DNA of 64,000 bases from positions 2,874-66,873 of the forward strand of contig WSYH01001190.1 of the NCBI GenBank assembly GCA_036426205.1, given 5' to 3'. Below the pieces are notes generated by a model, which saw only the letters and a list, made by a program, of their open reading frames with translations, was not told the DNA's origin and made no database searches. The DNA is from Ascaphus truei. Its lineage: Eukaryota; Chordata; Amphibia; Anura; Ascaphidae. Position 1 is the first letter of the stretch, and the number at the start of each line of letters is the position of its first letter. A program made the position numbers and the translations under genes. Below, in pieces: positions 54,801 to 64,000 of this stretch.

Positions 54801-55710
54801 TCACATTTCGCCCCCAACTCTCCCGTTTTACCCCATCAGAATAGGTGCCACTAAAGAAGTTTCACTTCAAAAAACACTATGTCAGGGTCTGGATGAAACA
54901 TACTGTACTTGGCAAAGTTTTAGTAAAACTAATATTTGCTAGAAAATGTATTTCACGGATTTTTGGTTGTTTTTAAGTAATGCAAAATGTATGGAAAATT
55001 ACAGAATAAAAGCCCCAAAATGTTTTGAAGACATTCGTGCATCACTGTGCAAGTAACAAAACAGCATTTGGAAAACAGGAAAAAATAATAAAAATGCAAG
55101 AAAATTAAAATAATACGACATGCATGTGTTTATCAAAAATGCATACAGATATAGCAATTAAAAAAAGAACATTTAAATATAAATATGTATGATATGTATA
55201 TGTATGTATGAATATGTATGAAGTGAAAAAAACTAACCACAAAATGATATGCGATTGCATATACCATGCTGTATCATCTGGAATATTAGTTTAAAAAAAA
55301 TGAAAATAAGCAAGCATAACACAGGAAATGTCAACACAAAATATTAGTATCAAAATACAAAATTACATTCATAATTAATCAGTGTCACTAGAGAGGGTTG
55401 AAAACATATACTTTACGTAGCTTTCATTTTGTAAACATCAGAAATATTTGAAACTGAGGTTGTTCTATATACATTTATATGGCTTATTAAATTGATAATT
55501 GCTTTTGCAGGCACCCCACAGATTAAATAGACTAAGATGGAAGAAGCAGATGGTGACTACTTTCTGGAGGCAATGCTACAGTATCTACTGGCCAATTTCC
55601 TTCTGAATATAACCATAGACTATATATGCTGTACATATATAAACGTACATATATAAACAATTAACACGAGAGACCTGACCCAGTTTTATTAGTTCAAAAT
55701 ATCAAAATCT
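54800..55710. other. Noncoding AT-rich DNA
   Basis: No gene or element was recognised. It contains ATATGTATG-type simple sequence at 55180-55220. Confidence 0.5.
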
Positions 55711-55711
55711 A

Positions 55712-56160
55712 CTAACTTTTCAAAGAAATGTAAAACATTAAAGCTTTTGAGAAGTAATAAGGTATTTTTTTTAAACCAGCAGCCAACGGTTGAGCTGTAT
55801 TTGTTGTAAAAAAAAATGACATATAGGTGAGAAATAGTCTAAATAATTGAATCTGACGTTTTATGAACGGACAGAATGACACAAAAGTGGAAAAGCTAGC
55901 AATGAAGACACTGCAGCTGTTACAAAGATAAAAGGAGAACCAGCAGAAGGCTTTGCTATTGATACCAAGGAAGTGAAGGATCTTCAGGAGTATTGGGGGG
56001 GGGGGGGGGGGCATCATCAGACTCAACAGCAGCAGAGAGGTTAAGAAAAATTGGTAGGGAATAGAGCCCTTGCGAATTAGCAGTGTGTAGATCATTAGCT
56101 ACTTTGGTGAGAGCAGTTTCTATGGAATTAGTAGTTTGAAAGCCAGATTGGAAATCCATT
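55712..56160 (-). pseudogene. L2-type LINE RT fragment (minus strand)
   Basis: The minus strand reads MDFQSGFQTTNSIETALTKV, NDLHTANSQGLYSLPIFL with an NLSAAVES version of motif A, then a G/C run (55997-56013). A second frame has ILHFLGINSKAFCWFSFYL. The order matches the L2 RT ([30 protein letters not shown]). Diverged, with an altered catalytic motif A. Confidence 0.7.
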
Positions 56161-56369
56161 TATGACAATTAGTGTACAGAAGTATTGCTATTTAGCCTGA
56201 GAAAGGTATAGCTAAGAGTTGAAGAAAAAGAGTAATTTGTTGTGTAGGGAGTAAGCAACGGTGCAAGATTTATTATAGAGGACAGCAGTGTATTAATGGT
56301 GTAGATGTTTTAATGCTTGTCAAAGAGGCCTAATTAATTATAAATTCAAATATTTATAATTATAATATA

Positions 56370-56700
56370 GTGTAGACATTTAGGGCGTCATGTAGTAAGC
56401 AGCGATAAGCCACTTATCGACCACTTATTGGCCAAAATGCCTACTCCGATTCAGTAAGCGTTGATAAGTGGGTGAAAAATGCCTGAATAGCCAAAAAAAA
56501 CTTTTGAACAAGATCAAATAGCCGACTGAGCAGCAATAAGCCCCTTATCAATGCTTTTCGGAATGTTCATAAACACAAGCGATTCTACAGTAGTATCCGC
56601 GAGTATGTTATCGCCGCCTATCGCCACTTATCGCGGCTATAAAATTGTGATTTGTGATATATACTGTATATAATCCAATGCACAGCCGGCACACCATTTG
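56370..56700. repeat. GATAAGTGG / CCACTTATC MITE-like segment
   Basis: Multiple inverted words GCGATAAGCCACTTATCG, GTTGATAAGTGG and CGCCACTTATCGCGG occur within about 250 bp, beginning with GGGCGTCATGTAGTAAGC. It resembles a segment at 11030-11100. Noncoding. Confidence 0.4.
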
Positions 56701-56732
56701 CAAGTAAATAAGATTTGGTGCTTATCCCATAA

Positions 56733-56912
56733 AGCAATAATTGACCATACGATACCAGTTGCAACACGACATCAAGGGACAGCACACAGGTAAGTAGATC
56801 ATAAACGTTCTATATTTGATATGTGTCTTCTATCAAATATAGAAAATGTATGATCTACGTACCTGTGCTGTCCCTTGATGTCGTGTTGTAACCAGTATCG
56901 TATGGTCAATAT
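56733..56912. repeat. Fold-back repeat with ~84-bp arms
   Basis: TTGACCATACGATACCAGTT at the left pairs with the complement ending at 56912. The arms (CACGACATCAAGGGACAGCA) are nearly perfect and the loop is about 10 bases (TGTGTCTTCT). Confidence 0.85.
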
Positions 56913-56940
56913 GTATATATACACAGATATATATACACAG

Positions 56941-57205
56941 ATGCAGCCACAAGTATTAGATCACATGCCTTGGAAAATCTGGGGCAATCTCATGTAAATG
57001 CTTCAACATGCCTCAACATTTCTGTGAAATTCCAAATGACCCCTTGGATTAACACATTCAAACTGAATGGGACTGCAGGGACCCCCCACTGTGTTAATCT
57101 GATGGGCCATTAGGAATATCACAGATATGTTGAGGCATTTACTGTGAGATGCCTTTGTTTTTACCCAGGCAAGTGATCGATACTGGTGGCTGCATCTTTA
57201 TGTAA
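56941..57205. repeat. Fold-back repeat, family FB-A copy 2
   Basis: Starts CAGATGCAGCCACAAGTATT and ends with the complement ATACTGGTGGCTGCATCT. The centre, near 57063, is ATTCAAACTGAATGGGACTG. Same family as 14110-14440, with more divergence between arms. Confidence 0.75.
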
Positions 57206-57619
57206 CAGTGTGCCCCCCCCCCCAATCGCAGATCAGAGCCATTACTGGGTGTTTGTGGTGCATACCTTCTGGTAACAGGAGGGCAGAGTCTTCCGCGGTA
57301 ACTTTGGGACTTCAGGAACAGGCTTCTGGGGTCCATACCCCACAATATACTTAGCAGTGCAGCACCTGCATCTTGCACCCTGCACCTGTAGACAGGTAGC
57401 AGCTCTTCCTGCAGTCTCTCACAGGGCTGTCTGTGTATGTGCCTTCAGATCAGCACAGCAACACATGAAACTGTCTGTGCTACCTTTTACATGGTACCTG
57501 ATTAATTAGTGCTCAGGTGAGAGGGAAGGGAACACACCCTGCAAGGTGCTGGTTCCTATCTACCTCCCCTTAAACACCTTCTGCTTGCACACATCACAAT
57601 ATATATACATACTCAAAGA

Positions 57620-58280
57620 CTACACACACACACACCATACACGCATCATAGTATATGGCTCGGCACCTCAAACCCACCTTAGCAAACTTGACACCCTCTA
57701 CAATTCAATTTGTCGTTTTGTTCTCCAATGCAACTACAACACACATCACTGCGATATGCTCAAAGAACTAGATTGGTCATCACTAGAGTCTAGGCGCAAA
57801 GTTCACCTTTCCTGTCTTGCCTTTAAATTCTTCATGGGCAAGCTACCCAGCTATCTGAACAAGCTCCTCACCCCTACCACATGCAGCACTTATCACCTGA
57901 GATCAGACTCCAAAAGACTGTTCATGGTCACAACAACAAAGTATCCGGACATTCCTCCTTCTCCTACCGTGCACCCCAAAACTGGAACAACCTACCAGAG
58001 ACTCTCACATCCAGCACCAGTTTAAGTTCTTTCAAATCTAAGGCTGTCTCACATTTTAATCTGGTCTGTAACTGTTTCATACGCCCATAATATATATTAT
58101 CTGTAACTGTGCATGCAATGTCTTGTATATAATGTATACCCTGTTCAATAATGTAACTGTATTTGTAACCAAGTATTATTTGTTTTACTCTGTGCCCAGG
58201 ACATACTTGAAAACGAGAGTTAACTCTCAATGTATTACTTCCTGGTAAAATATTTTATAAATAAATAATAATAAATAAAT
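57620..58280 (+). pseudogene. LINE 3' end (L2/Rex-type, distinct family)
   Basis: An open frame reads YGSAPQTHLSKLDTLYN, the block SICRFVLQCNYNTHHCDMLK and ELDWSSLESRRKVHLSCL, then FFMGKLPSYLNKLLTP. This is the C-terminal region shared by L2/Rex/CR1-type LINEs. The following UTR ends TTTTATAAATAAATAATAATA, a tail unlike the other L2 copies, so it is a different family. Confidence 0.8.
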
Positions 58281-58284
58281 ATAG

Positions 58285-58430
58285 ACACCCACCCAATAAA
58301 TGCATCATATATACATACTCACCCCATACATGCATCATATATACACAATCACCCCATACATGTATCATATATACACACATGCAAAGACCCCATACATGCT
58401 TCATATATACACACAATACATATATAAACT
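58285..58430. repeat. ~35-bp minisatellite (CCCCATACATGCATCATATA)
   Basis: Four imperfect units containing CCCATACATG-ATCATATATACACA. Noncoding. Confidence 0.75.
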
Positions 58431-58639
58431 TATCATTAACAGCATGGTGCTAAGAGGATCCAGCCTGGGAGGTGCTGCCATTTGAGATCTTCAGCACCAC
58501 CTGCTTTCCAAAATCTGCAGTGAGCTCAGCTACACACACACTCTATTCCTCTTTTCTCTTCTACTGACCCAAATGTTTAAAATGTGACCAGCCCGGGGGT
58601 CAATTTTCCCCTCATCCCCAAGACCATTAGAACACTTAC

Positions 58640-58840
58640 CTTGGAATTTCTGGGAGATTCTGGAGCAGTCTCACAGTAAATGCCTCAACATTACCCCAAC
58701 ATTTCTGTGAGATTCTTAATGGTTCATTGGATTAACACAGCGGGGGCCCCTGCAGTCCCATTCAAAATGAATGGGACTGCAGAGGCTCCTGCTGTGATAA
58801 TCCGATGGGCCATTAAGAATCTTTAGAGATAGATGGATAC
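58640..58840. repeat. Fold-back repeat, family FB-A copy 3
   Basis: Centre at about 58771: GCAGTCCCATTCAAAATGAA followed by TGGGACTGC. Outer arms carry TTAATGG...GGATTAACACAG and CTGTGATAATCC...CCATTAA. Shares sequence with the copies at 14110 and 56941. Confidence 0.75.
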
Positions 58841-58844
58841 CTCG

Positions 58845-60780
58845 CTCAAAAACCCCAAATGTAGGTAGCTGCGTGCCGCCTCATTAGTTGTTATATGTTA
58901 GCAATACTATACATGCAGTATCACACTACTGGCATAACATTAAAAGTAATTCGACTGTTGGCTAACCACCCACTGATAACGGAATAACATACAAAGTGCT
59001 GACTGCGTCACAAGCCGCCTTATAAACAAAACTAAATAGGGACAGCAGTTACTCTGTTCTATCTTTGACCAATTGTATCTCATATATCTTCATGTACTGC
59101 TGCGGCTCATCTGAGTCTAAAACATTGCCATTTTTTCCCTGGCTTTTTCCTGGAATGCGAAGCACTTCACCTGGAGCATGCCGCATTCCTTTTACGTTCT
59201 CAGCCACGGGTCATGCGCGGTTGACGCGCGGTTGATGCGTTTATTGAGAATGGTTCGGATTTAATAGGTTGCAATTCTTCGCGTGTCCGCCAGATGGCAG
59301 ATATTCATGAATTGTAATGCGCATGCGCTTCAGTAATTTGTCAACTTGCAGGTGTTTCGTTTAGAAAAGATACCACAGTGTGCTATTGTAACTTGGCCTT
59401 GAGACTGAAGGAAGAGGTTGCAAAAATTTATCAATTTAGGCTTTTCATATTAAAGAAAGACAAAGACCAGTTTCGGTTACAGTATTCTCCAGAGACCCGC
59501 CGCCCGCCATGAGTGTTCAAGTGCAGCCCGTTTTCCAAAAACCCGACAGAAGTTACGCGTATTTGATATGGGCCGCGATTAATGCAACACATGATAAGAT
59601 GGCAACAGTCAAATTTATCAGTATTTTATTGAAAACTATGACTTTTATAAATTTTCGCCAGCTCCTCATACGTGGAAGCGTGCAATAAGGAAAAGGTTAT
59701 GTAGCGATCCCTGTTTTTATTGTATTGAGCCACAATTTGTTGGAGGGTATTAGTGTGTATCACCGGCTTTTTCCTGTATCTATGATCATGCAGACGGCAA
59801 AAGGCAAAGGGTCGTGTTTAAACCAACTAAGAAACGACAGTCGCTGCCAAGCAATGCACCGGCACCGGCTTCCAATAACGGTCCCACCGTCAGTGACAAC
59901 CCTTGCTGTCTATCCAGAACGCCTGAGCCGGATTTCGCGTGCAGTTTCGATCAAGCTTGCATGTACCTATGCAATTTCCATCCTCATCAGCTGACTATAG
60001 GTGTAGTAGTCCCGCTGCCAACTATCGGCGTGGATGATCAAGAACACTGGACTGGCAATGGCCCAGCGCCAGCGCCAGTTGAATAGGAAATTCTATGGTG
60101 AGTATTGTTGCCGTATTATTTTCTGTGTTTTTTTTATTTTGACAATACAGTATGAATATCGGTGCGATTCAAAAGTCAAGCGATTCTCCTGTAGACAATA
60201 TCATTGGCTGAGCGGCTTCTACAGTACTGTACTGCAGATACTGAACAATTGGTGGAACGCTAGGCGCATGCGCATTGGAACCTTCTTGAAACGCATATGC
60301 GTGTCATTACATCGACGGTAGGCGCATGCGCATGTGAACAGGAGATGCCCCCCGAGAAAATTATTGGTGGGACTGGCTGGGAACTTCTTTAGGGGGCTGA
60401 CCATTACAGTAAAACTTTTCTTTTAGTTTTTCCTCAGAAAAGAAAACGGCTAATGGAGGGATTTCGATGGATAATATCGCTTTGAGTAACAATGCCTGCA
60501 CATTGCTGAATCGTATTTAAAAACCCACGTACCGGATTCTACTGTTTAGTGGCCGTTGTTATTGATTAGGATAGAATACTGTACCTGAAACAGTACAGTA
60601 TGCTGATGTTTTCCGGCCGTACAGTATACAATACTTTTTTATATACAGTATACTGTGTAATGAACCCCAAAAAATAAAAACTATGCATTTATTCTACACG
60701 TAGTACTGTACATACAGTATGTGTCTTCTATACAGTGCCAGTACATACAGTACAGTACAGTATGTGGTGAAAAAAATTAA
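58845..60780. other. Noncoding DNA with dense TACAGTA motifs at its end
   Basis: No gene was recognised; short open frames at 59725-60320 have no family resemblance. 60580-60770 is exceptionally dense in TACAGTA/TACTGTA, including TACAGTACAGTACAGTA in one run. Confidence 0.5.
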
Positions 60781-61190
60781 ACTAAAAACATATAATCAGC
60801 GCTCAAACAACATTATGGCTTATAATTCCAAATTGTATTTTGAAAGATAGCTATTTAGCTGACTCCCTGCCAATGCCGGCATAGAGGACCCAGAGGTGGA
60901 AAGAGAATACATTAGATTGAAACATAAGATAACCTGGTTATGCTATATCCAACATCAGCAGTATACTATATAAACCTAACTATCTCTCAGGGATGCTGCC
61001 AGGTCGAATTCAATATTTAGTCCTCTTGGGGTCATGGTTTTGAGGGTATATATCCAGTAGCTTTCGCGTCTGGATATAAGATTTATTTTGTCACGGGCAC
61101 ACGGGCACTCTAACAGGTAGACCACAAAAGGAGTCTTGCAGGAGATGAATGATCAATCTTAAAATCAATATTACCCAAACATCCTCAGAT
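60780..61190 (-). pseudogene. Penelope-like element D, GIY-YIG and C-terminal remnant
   Basis: The minus strand reads NIDFKIDHS, then in shifted frame TPFVVYLLECPC (GIY-YIG N-terminal block). After an internal deletion RRESYWIYTLKTMTPRGLNI ends the protein near 61000, and UTR sequence follows to about 60780. Comparison with element A (YVIYLIECEC, RESFWMFELQTMSPSGLNLE) identifies it clearly. The deletion removes the YIG half of the nuclease. Confidence 0.8.
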
Positions 61191-61199
61191 AGTTTTTAA

Positions 61200-61944
61200 A
61201 ATATTTATTATTATTATTTTTTATTATTTTTCACTTTATGAATTATTAGCTTAGGACTATATAGATATATCAAATTATATCATTATACACATTGGTGACA
61301 ATTATACCATATATTGTATTTATATCAGGGGTTTTTTAATTAATTTTTTGGTTTTTATTTCACTTATTTTGTATATTTATTTGTAAGACTAATGTTTATT
61401 TTTTATTAGATTCCAAATATTTATGTTATATACCTTTATTCAAATTTTATTTGTTATTATTTTTATTATTAATTTTTTTGTTATTTGCACATCTTTTTCT
61501 GCATACTCACAACTATTTCAGTTTTCTCTTATCATACACTATACCACACTTATATTAGATCATTCTTTAGGATTAAGGGATACAATTATTATTATTTTTT
61601 CATATTTATTCAAAATATATTGTCTATTTAGACATAGTGTTTAATATTTATTTATTAGATATGCTGATTTTTCCTTTGGAAATTGTCTTGTTTTTGTAGA
61701 GATATTAGTCTTCTGTTTTGATTATTGTTTTACATGTTAACTGTTGTATACTGTTAAGCTCCATCGGATTTGTATTATGTGCAGAGGTTCAGGGCGCTTT
61801 TCTAATTGTACAGTAGATCTTTTCTGGGCGGAGGATCCAGCTGATTGCATATATCTTTCAGCATATACCATTCAGCATTTACCTAATTGTGGGCGTATAC
61901 TTGCCTCTGATCATTATATAATCCGACTTGTATAGAGCATGAGT
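61200..61944 (+). other. T-rich noncoding region upstream of hammerhead 4, probably PLE 3' region
   Basis: Strongly T/A-rich on the plus strand, as in the PLE B 3' region, ending in a TATA box and a ribozyme motif. It lies opposite in orientation to the PLE coding remnant at 60780-61190, so the element may be internally inverted like element A. Confidence 0.45.
61915..61921 (+). promoter_or_regulatory. TATA box upstream of hammerhead 4
   Basis: TATATAA starts 30 bp before stem I of the ribozyme motif, the same arrangement as at 39418 and 27415. Confidence 0.45.
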
Positions 61945-61987
61945 ACTCTTTGATAAAGCGCCTCCACGGCGGGAAACGCGTCAGAGT
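61945..61987 (+). ncRNA. Hammerhead-ribozyme-like motif 4 (U3/A8 variant)
   Basis: Stem I is ACTCT/AGAGT (five pairs). The core is TTGATAA, then the extra A. Stem II is CGCC/GGCG with loop TCCAC, then GAAA and CGCGTC, with cleavage expected after GTC. Relative to CUGANGA it carries C3 to U and G8 to A together. These two bases form a Watson-Crick pair in hammerhead structures, so the change is compensatory. Confidence 0.65.
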
Positions 61988-61999
61988 TTTTTAACGTTA

Positions 62000-62700
62000 G
62001 TGTGTTTGTCCTTTTTTTGGCTATTATGCCTAATAAATAATTCATTTTTTGCATCAGGCCCCCTTTTTTGATTTTCCTCTTTTTGGCAGTGCTCTACTCC
62101 TTCACTATGTTCCTGAAAGGCATAATGAGTTTTTGGAACGATGTACTCACCGTGGAACGCTGCAATAAATATATAGACCATATTGCCACTGTGTTGCCTA
62201 TTGTGATCGTGCGTAATGGGCAAGCATCAGGAAAGTAGTACTGTGCTGTAGTATTGTAAGTACAGTACAGGTAAGTATGGCACAGATTTTTTCTTTCCCA
62301 ATAGTCAGAGTATACAGTAGTTACAGTTTTTTCTTTACAGAGAGAGCAGCACTAGCCATCAGGTTACAGTACATAGTATTTAACAGTAGTCAGAGTAAAC
62401 AGTAATTCCAGTATAGACTAGTTTGACAGTACAACAGTAACTGCCTACTAACTGCTCAATTTTTTTCTTTCCAGAGAAAGCAGCACCAGCCATGTACAGT
62501 AGTACTATACAACACACAATGCCATAATACAGTACGCACATAACTGCACTAATTTTTTGTTTTCTTGTCGTTTTAGGAAAAAAAGGGTGGCCTGGGGGGA
62601 GGTGGGGTGTTGTGTCCAGTATAATCTGTTTGTACAGTCAAATGTACAGTATATAAACAGTAGTAATGATGTACACAAAACCTCTCCTCTCTCAATGAAC
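62000..62700. other. Noncoding DNA with footprint-like motifs
   Basis: No gene was recognised. TACAGTA/TACTGTA motifs recur at 62264, 62312, 62369, 62495, 62527 and 62645. A block containing TTTTTTCTTT, then CAGAGA(G/A)AGCAGCAC and AGCCAT, appears twice (62325 and 62462), a ~137-bp tandem repeat. Confidence 0.5.
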
Positions 62701-62707
62701 TACTGTA

Positions 62708-63067
62708 CTGCTGCGGCCGAGTTTATTCGAGCATTTGCCCGTTCTCGGCCGCAGCAGTAACCTGGCGCGCGCCGGAGGGTGCCGGGCGCGCGTCGAAGCA
62801 GCGGAAGAGCGCCCTCCGATCGGGGCGCTCTCCCTCCCGCTGCCGGGTCCGCCGGGTCCCCCGGAACCCCCTGCTGCCGTCCCCCACATCGCGGGACACC
62901 AGGGCTCCCTCGGGGAGCCCTGGACGCGCGTGCAGGGGGCGCTGGCACCCGATGACGCGTGACCACGCATCGGTGATGCGCGGCACGCTGAGGGAGTGCG
63001 GCTCGCAAGCCGGGACATTTCCCGGCTTGCGGAATGAGCCGCACTAGGATAAAGTGTGTCGATAGTG
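62708..63067 (-). mobile_element. MITE of the CTGCTGCGGCC family, copy 2 (360 bp)
   Basis: Inverted copy of 29954-30314, with TA on both sides (62706-62707, 63068-63069). It contains the same terminal hairpin (CTGCTGCGGCCGAG) and the internal hairpin AAGCCGGGACATTTCCCGGC. A TACTGTA overlaps its left TA (62701-62707), consistent with insertion at a TA of an older footprint. Open frames inside are mirror-image GC-rich artefacts. Confidence 0.78.
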
Positions 63068-63109
63068 TACACAGAATGAGGAACAAGATAAAGACGGAAA
63101 AAATAATAT

Positions 63110-64000
63110 TACTATATATATATATATACTAGCTGAGAGACCCGACGTTGCCCGGGATGTAATGTTCCCGCTCCTCTCTCTCTCCTCTCTCCTCCAAACC
63201 CGCGCACACACCAACGTGACTGACGCACACGCACCCTACACACCCTGACTGACGCCAACTGTCGCACACACCCACACTGACTGACCATGCCCACACTGAC
63301 TCAGTGCACCGCACAACCCCATGACAGCCGTCACGCCAACGCCACACAAACCCATTGAAAGCCACCGCACACACACCCTTACGCACCACACACAACACCA
63401 CTGAACTCTGACCACTGACTACGACTCACACACCCACACAACACCCACTGACTGACACGACGACTGAACTAACACACACACACACTGACTGACACCACAC
63501 CACACGCCAGCACGACTTACAACACACTCACTGACACCTACCACACCACACACTGACTGACAACACACTACTGGATACCCATGACTGACACACACAATGA
63601 CACCAACACAATGACTATGACACGACACACTGACTGACACACACACTGGACCTGACGCGATGACCTGCGCCACACACCCCCCCCCCACACACACACACAG
63701 TGACGAAGGACAAGCCACACACACACACACTGATACTGCCGCCAACACAAAAAACGCACACACCCTGACTCTGACGCGCCCACGAACACTGACTGCCGCA
63801 CACACACACTGACTGAGGCCACACCCACGCACACCTGACTGAGGCACCCCCGCACACACTGACTGTTGTGCGTGTGTGCTTCAGTCTGTATGTGTGTGTG
63901 TTTGTGTTTCGCATTCAGACTCACTGACGCGCGCACGCACACACCAGTGACTGACTGACACCACACACACATGACTGAGACGCACACACACATACTGCAT
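63110..64000. repeat. CACACTGACTGAC low-complexity tract
   Basis: After a TATATA run and CTAGCTGAGAGACCCGACGT, the sequence consists of imperfect CACACTGACTGACACAC words to the window end, with an inverted GTGTGTGTG patch near 63870-63905. Minus-strand open frames rich in Val/Cys/Ser are translations of this repeat and are not genes. Confidence 0.8.

Noticed and set aside
59725..60321. Three overlapping frames of about 90 codons
   Set aside because: No recognisable domain, no conserved start context, frames overlap one another.
63419..63993. Val/Cys/Ser-rich minus-strand frames of about 140 codons
   Set aside because: Products of the CACACTGACTGAC repeat; all frames lack stops because of the repeat.
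1..64000. CRISPR arrays, operons, bacterial-type promoters, tRNA or rRNA genes
   Set aside because: None seen. Repeats are of eukaryotic transposon and minisatellite type, without regular spacers or cloverleaf structures.

Overview
The window looks like repeat-dominated nuclear DNA from a vertebrate, most probably a frog or toad. It is AT-rich and intron-like, and I recognise no host protein-coding gene, tRNA or rRNA. Almost everything identifiable is a mobile element: L2-type LINEs with a GCGCTATATAAATAAA tail, a Tx1/L1 fragment, Penelope-like elements (PLEs) with reverse transcriptase and GIY-YIG endonuclease, a Ty3/gypsy fragment, an LTR element, a Tc1-like transposase, several MITE families and large fold-back repeats. 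That mix fits anuran genomes; the species cannot be named from the sequence.

Layout. 0.4-1.8 kb: gypsy RT split by an insertion with a 12-bp direct repeat. 2.1-9.9 kb: diverged tandem repeats, three L2 pieces, a fold-back repeat and an L1 scrap. 11-16.5 kb: palindromes, tandem duplications, another L2 tail and a threefold exon-like cassette. 16.5-26.3 kb: mostly noncoding, with a ~0.5-kb tandem array, a CA-rich minisatellite and a CpG-rich block. 26.4-28.7 kb: a broken minus-strand gene with a possible BEN domain, split by an 880-bp ribozyme-bearing insertion. 29.9-33.2 kb: MITEs, a fold-back and an intron-interrupted Tc1-like transposase. 33.2-42.4 kb: a PLE cluster including a long intact RT-endonuclease ORF (37079-39025) whose N-terminal part lies inverted beside it. 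42.9-48.2 kb: an LTR element lacking recognisable gag or pol, inserted in a PLE 3' region. 48.3-52.4 kb: more PLE and L2 pieces. 52.6-54.8 kb: a second CA-rich minisatellite plus CpG-rich block. 55.7-63.1 kb: LINE pieces, fold-backs, a PLE remnant and a MITE. 63.1-64 kb: low-complexity CA-rich DNA.

Two signals stand out. First, the 7-mer TACAGTA/TACTGTA occurs about 100 times by eye, where roughly ten would be expected. In several pairs of paralogous repeats one copy differs from the other by exactly five bases (CAGTA or CTGTA) placed after a TA. This is what repeated excision of Tc1/mariner-type transposons with CAG/CTG ends would leave. The footprints are missing from the youngest-looking insertions, which gives a relative clock. 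Second, there are six hammerhead-ribozyme-like motifs, mostly beside PLE sequence. Four have a TATA-like box 26-33 bp upstream. The six fall into two groups, CTGANGA and TTGAYAA, that differ by a compensatory change at the interacting core positions 3 and 8.
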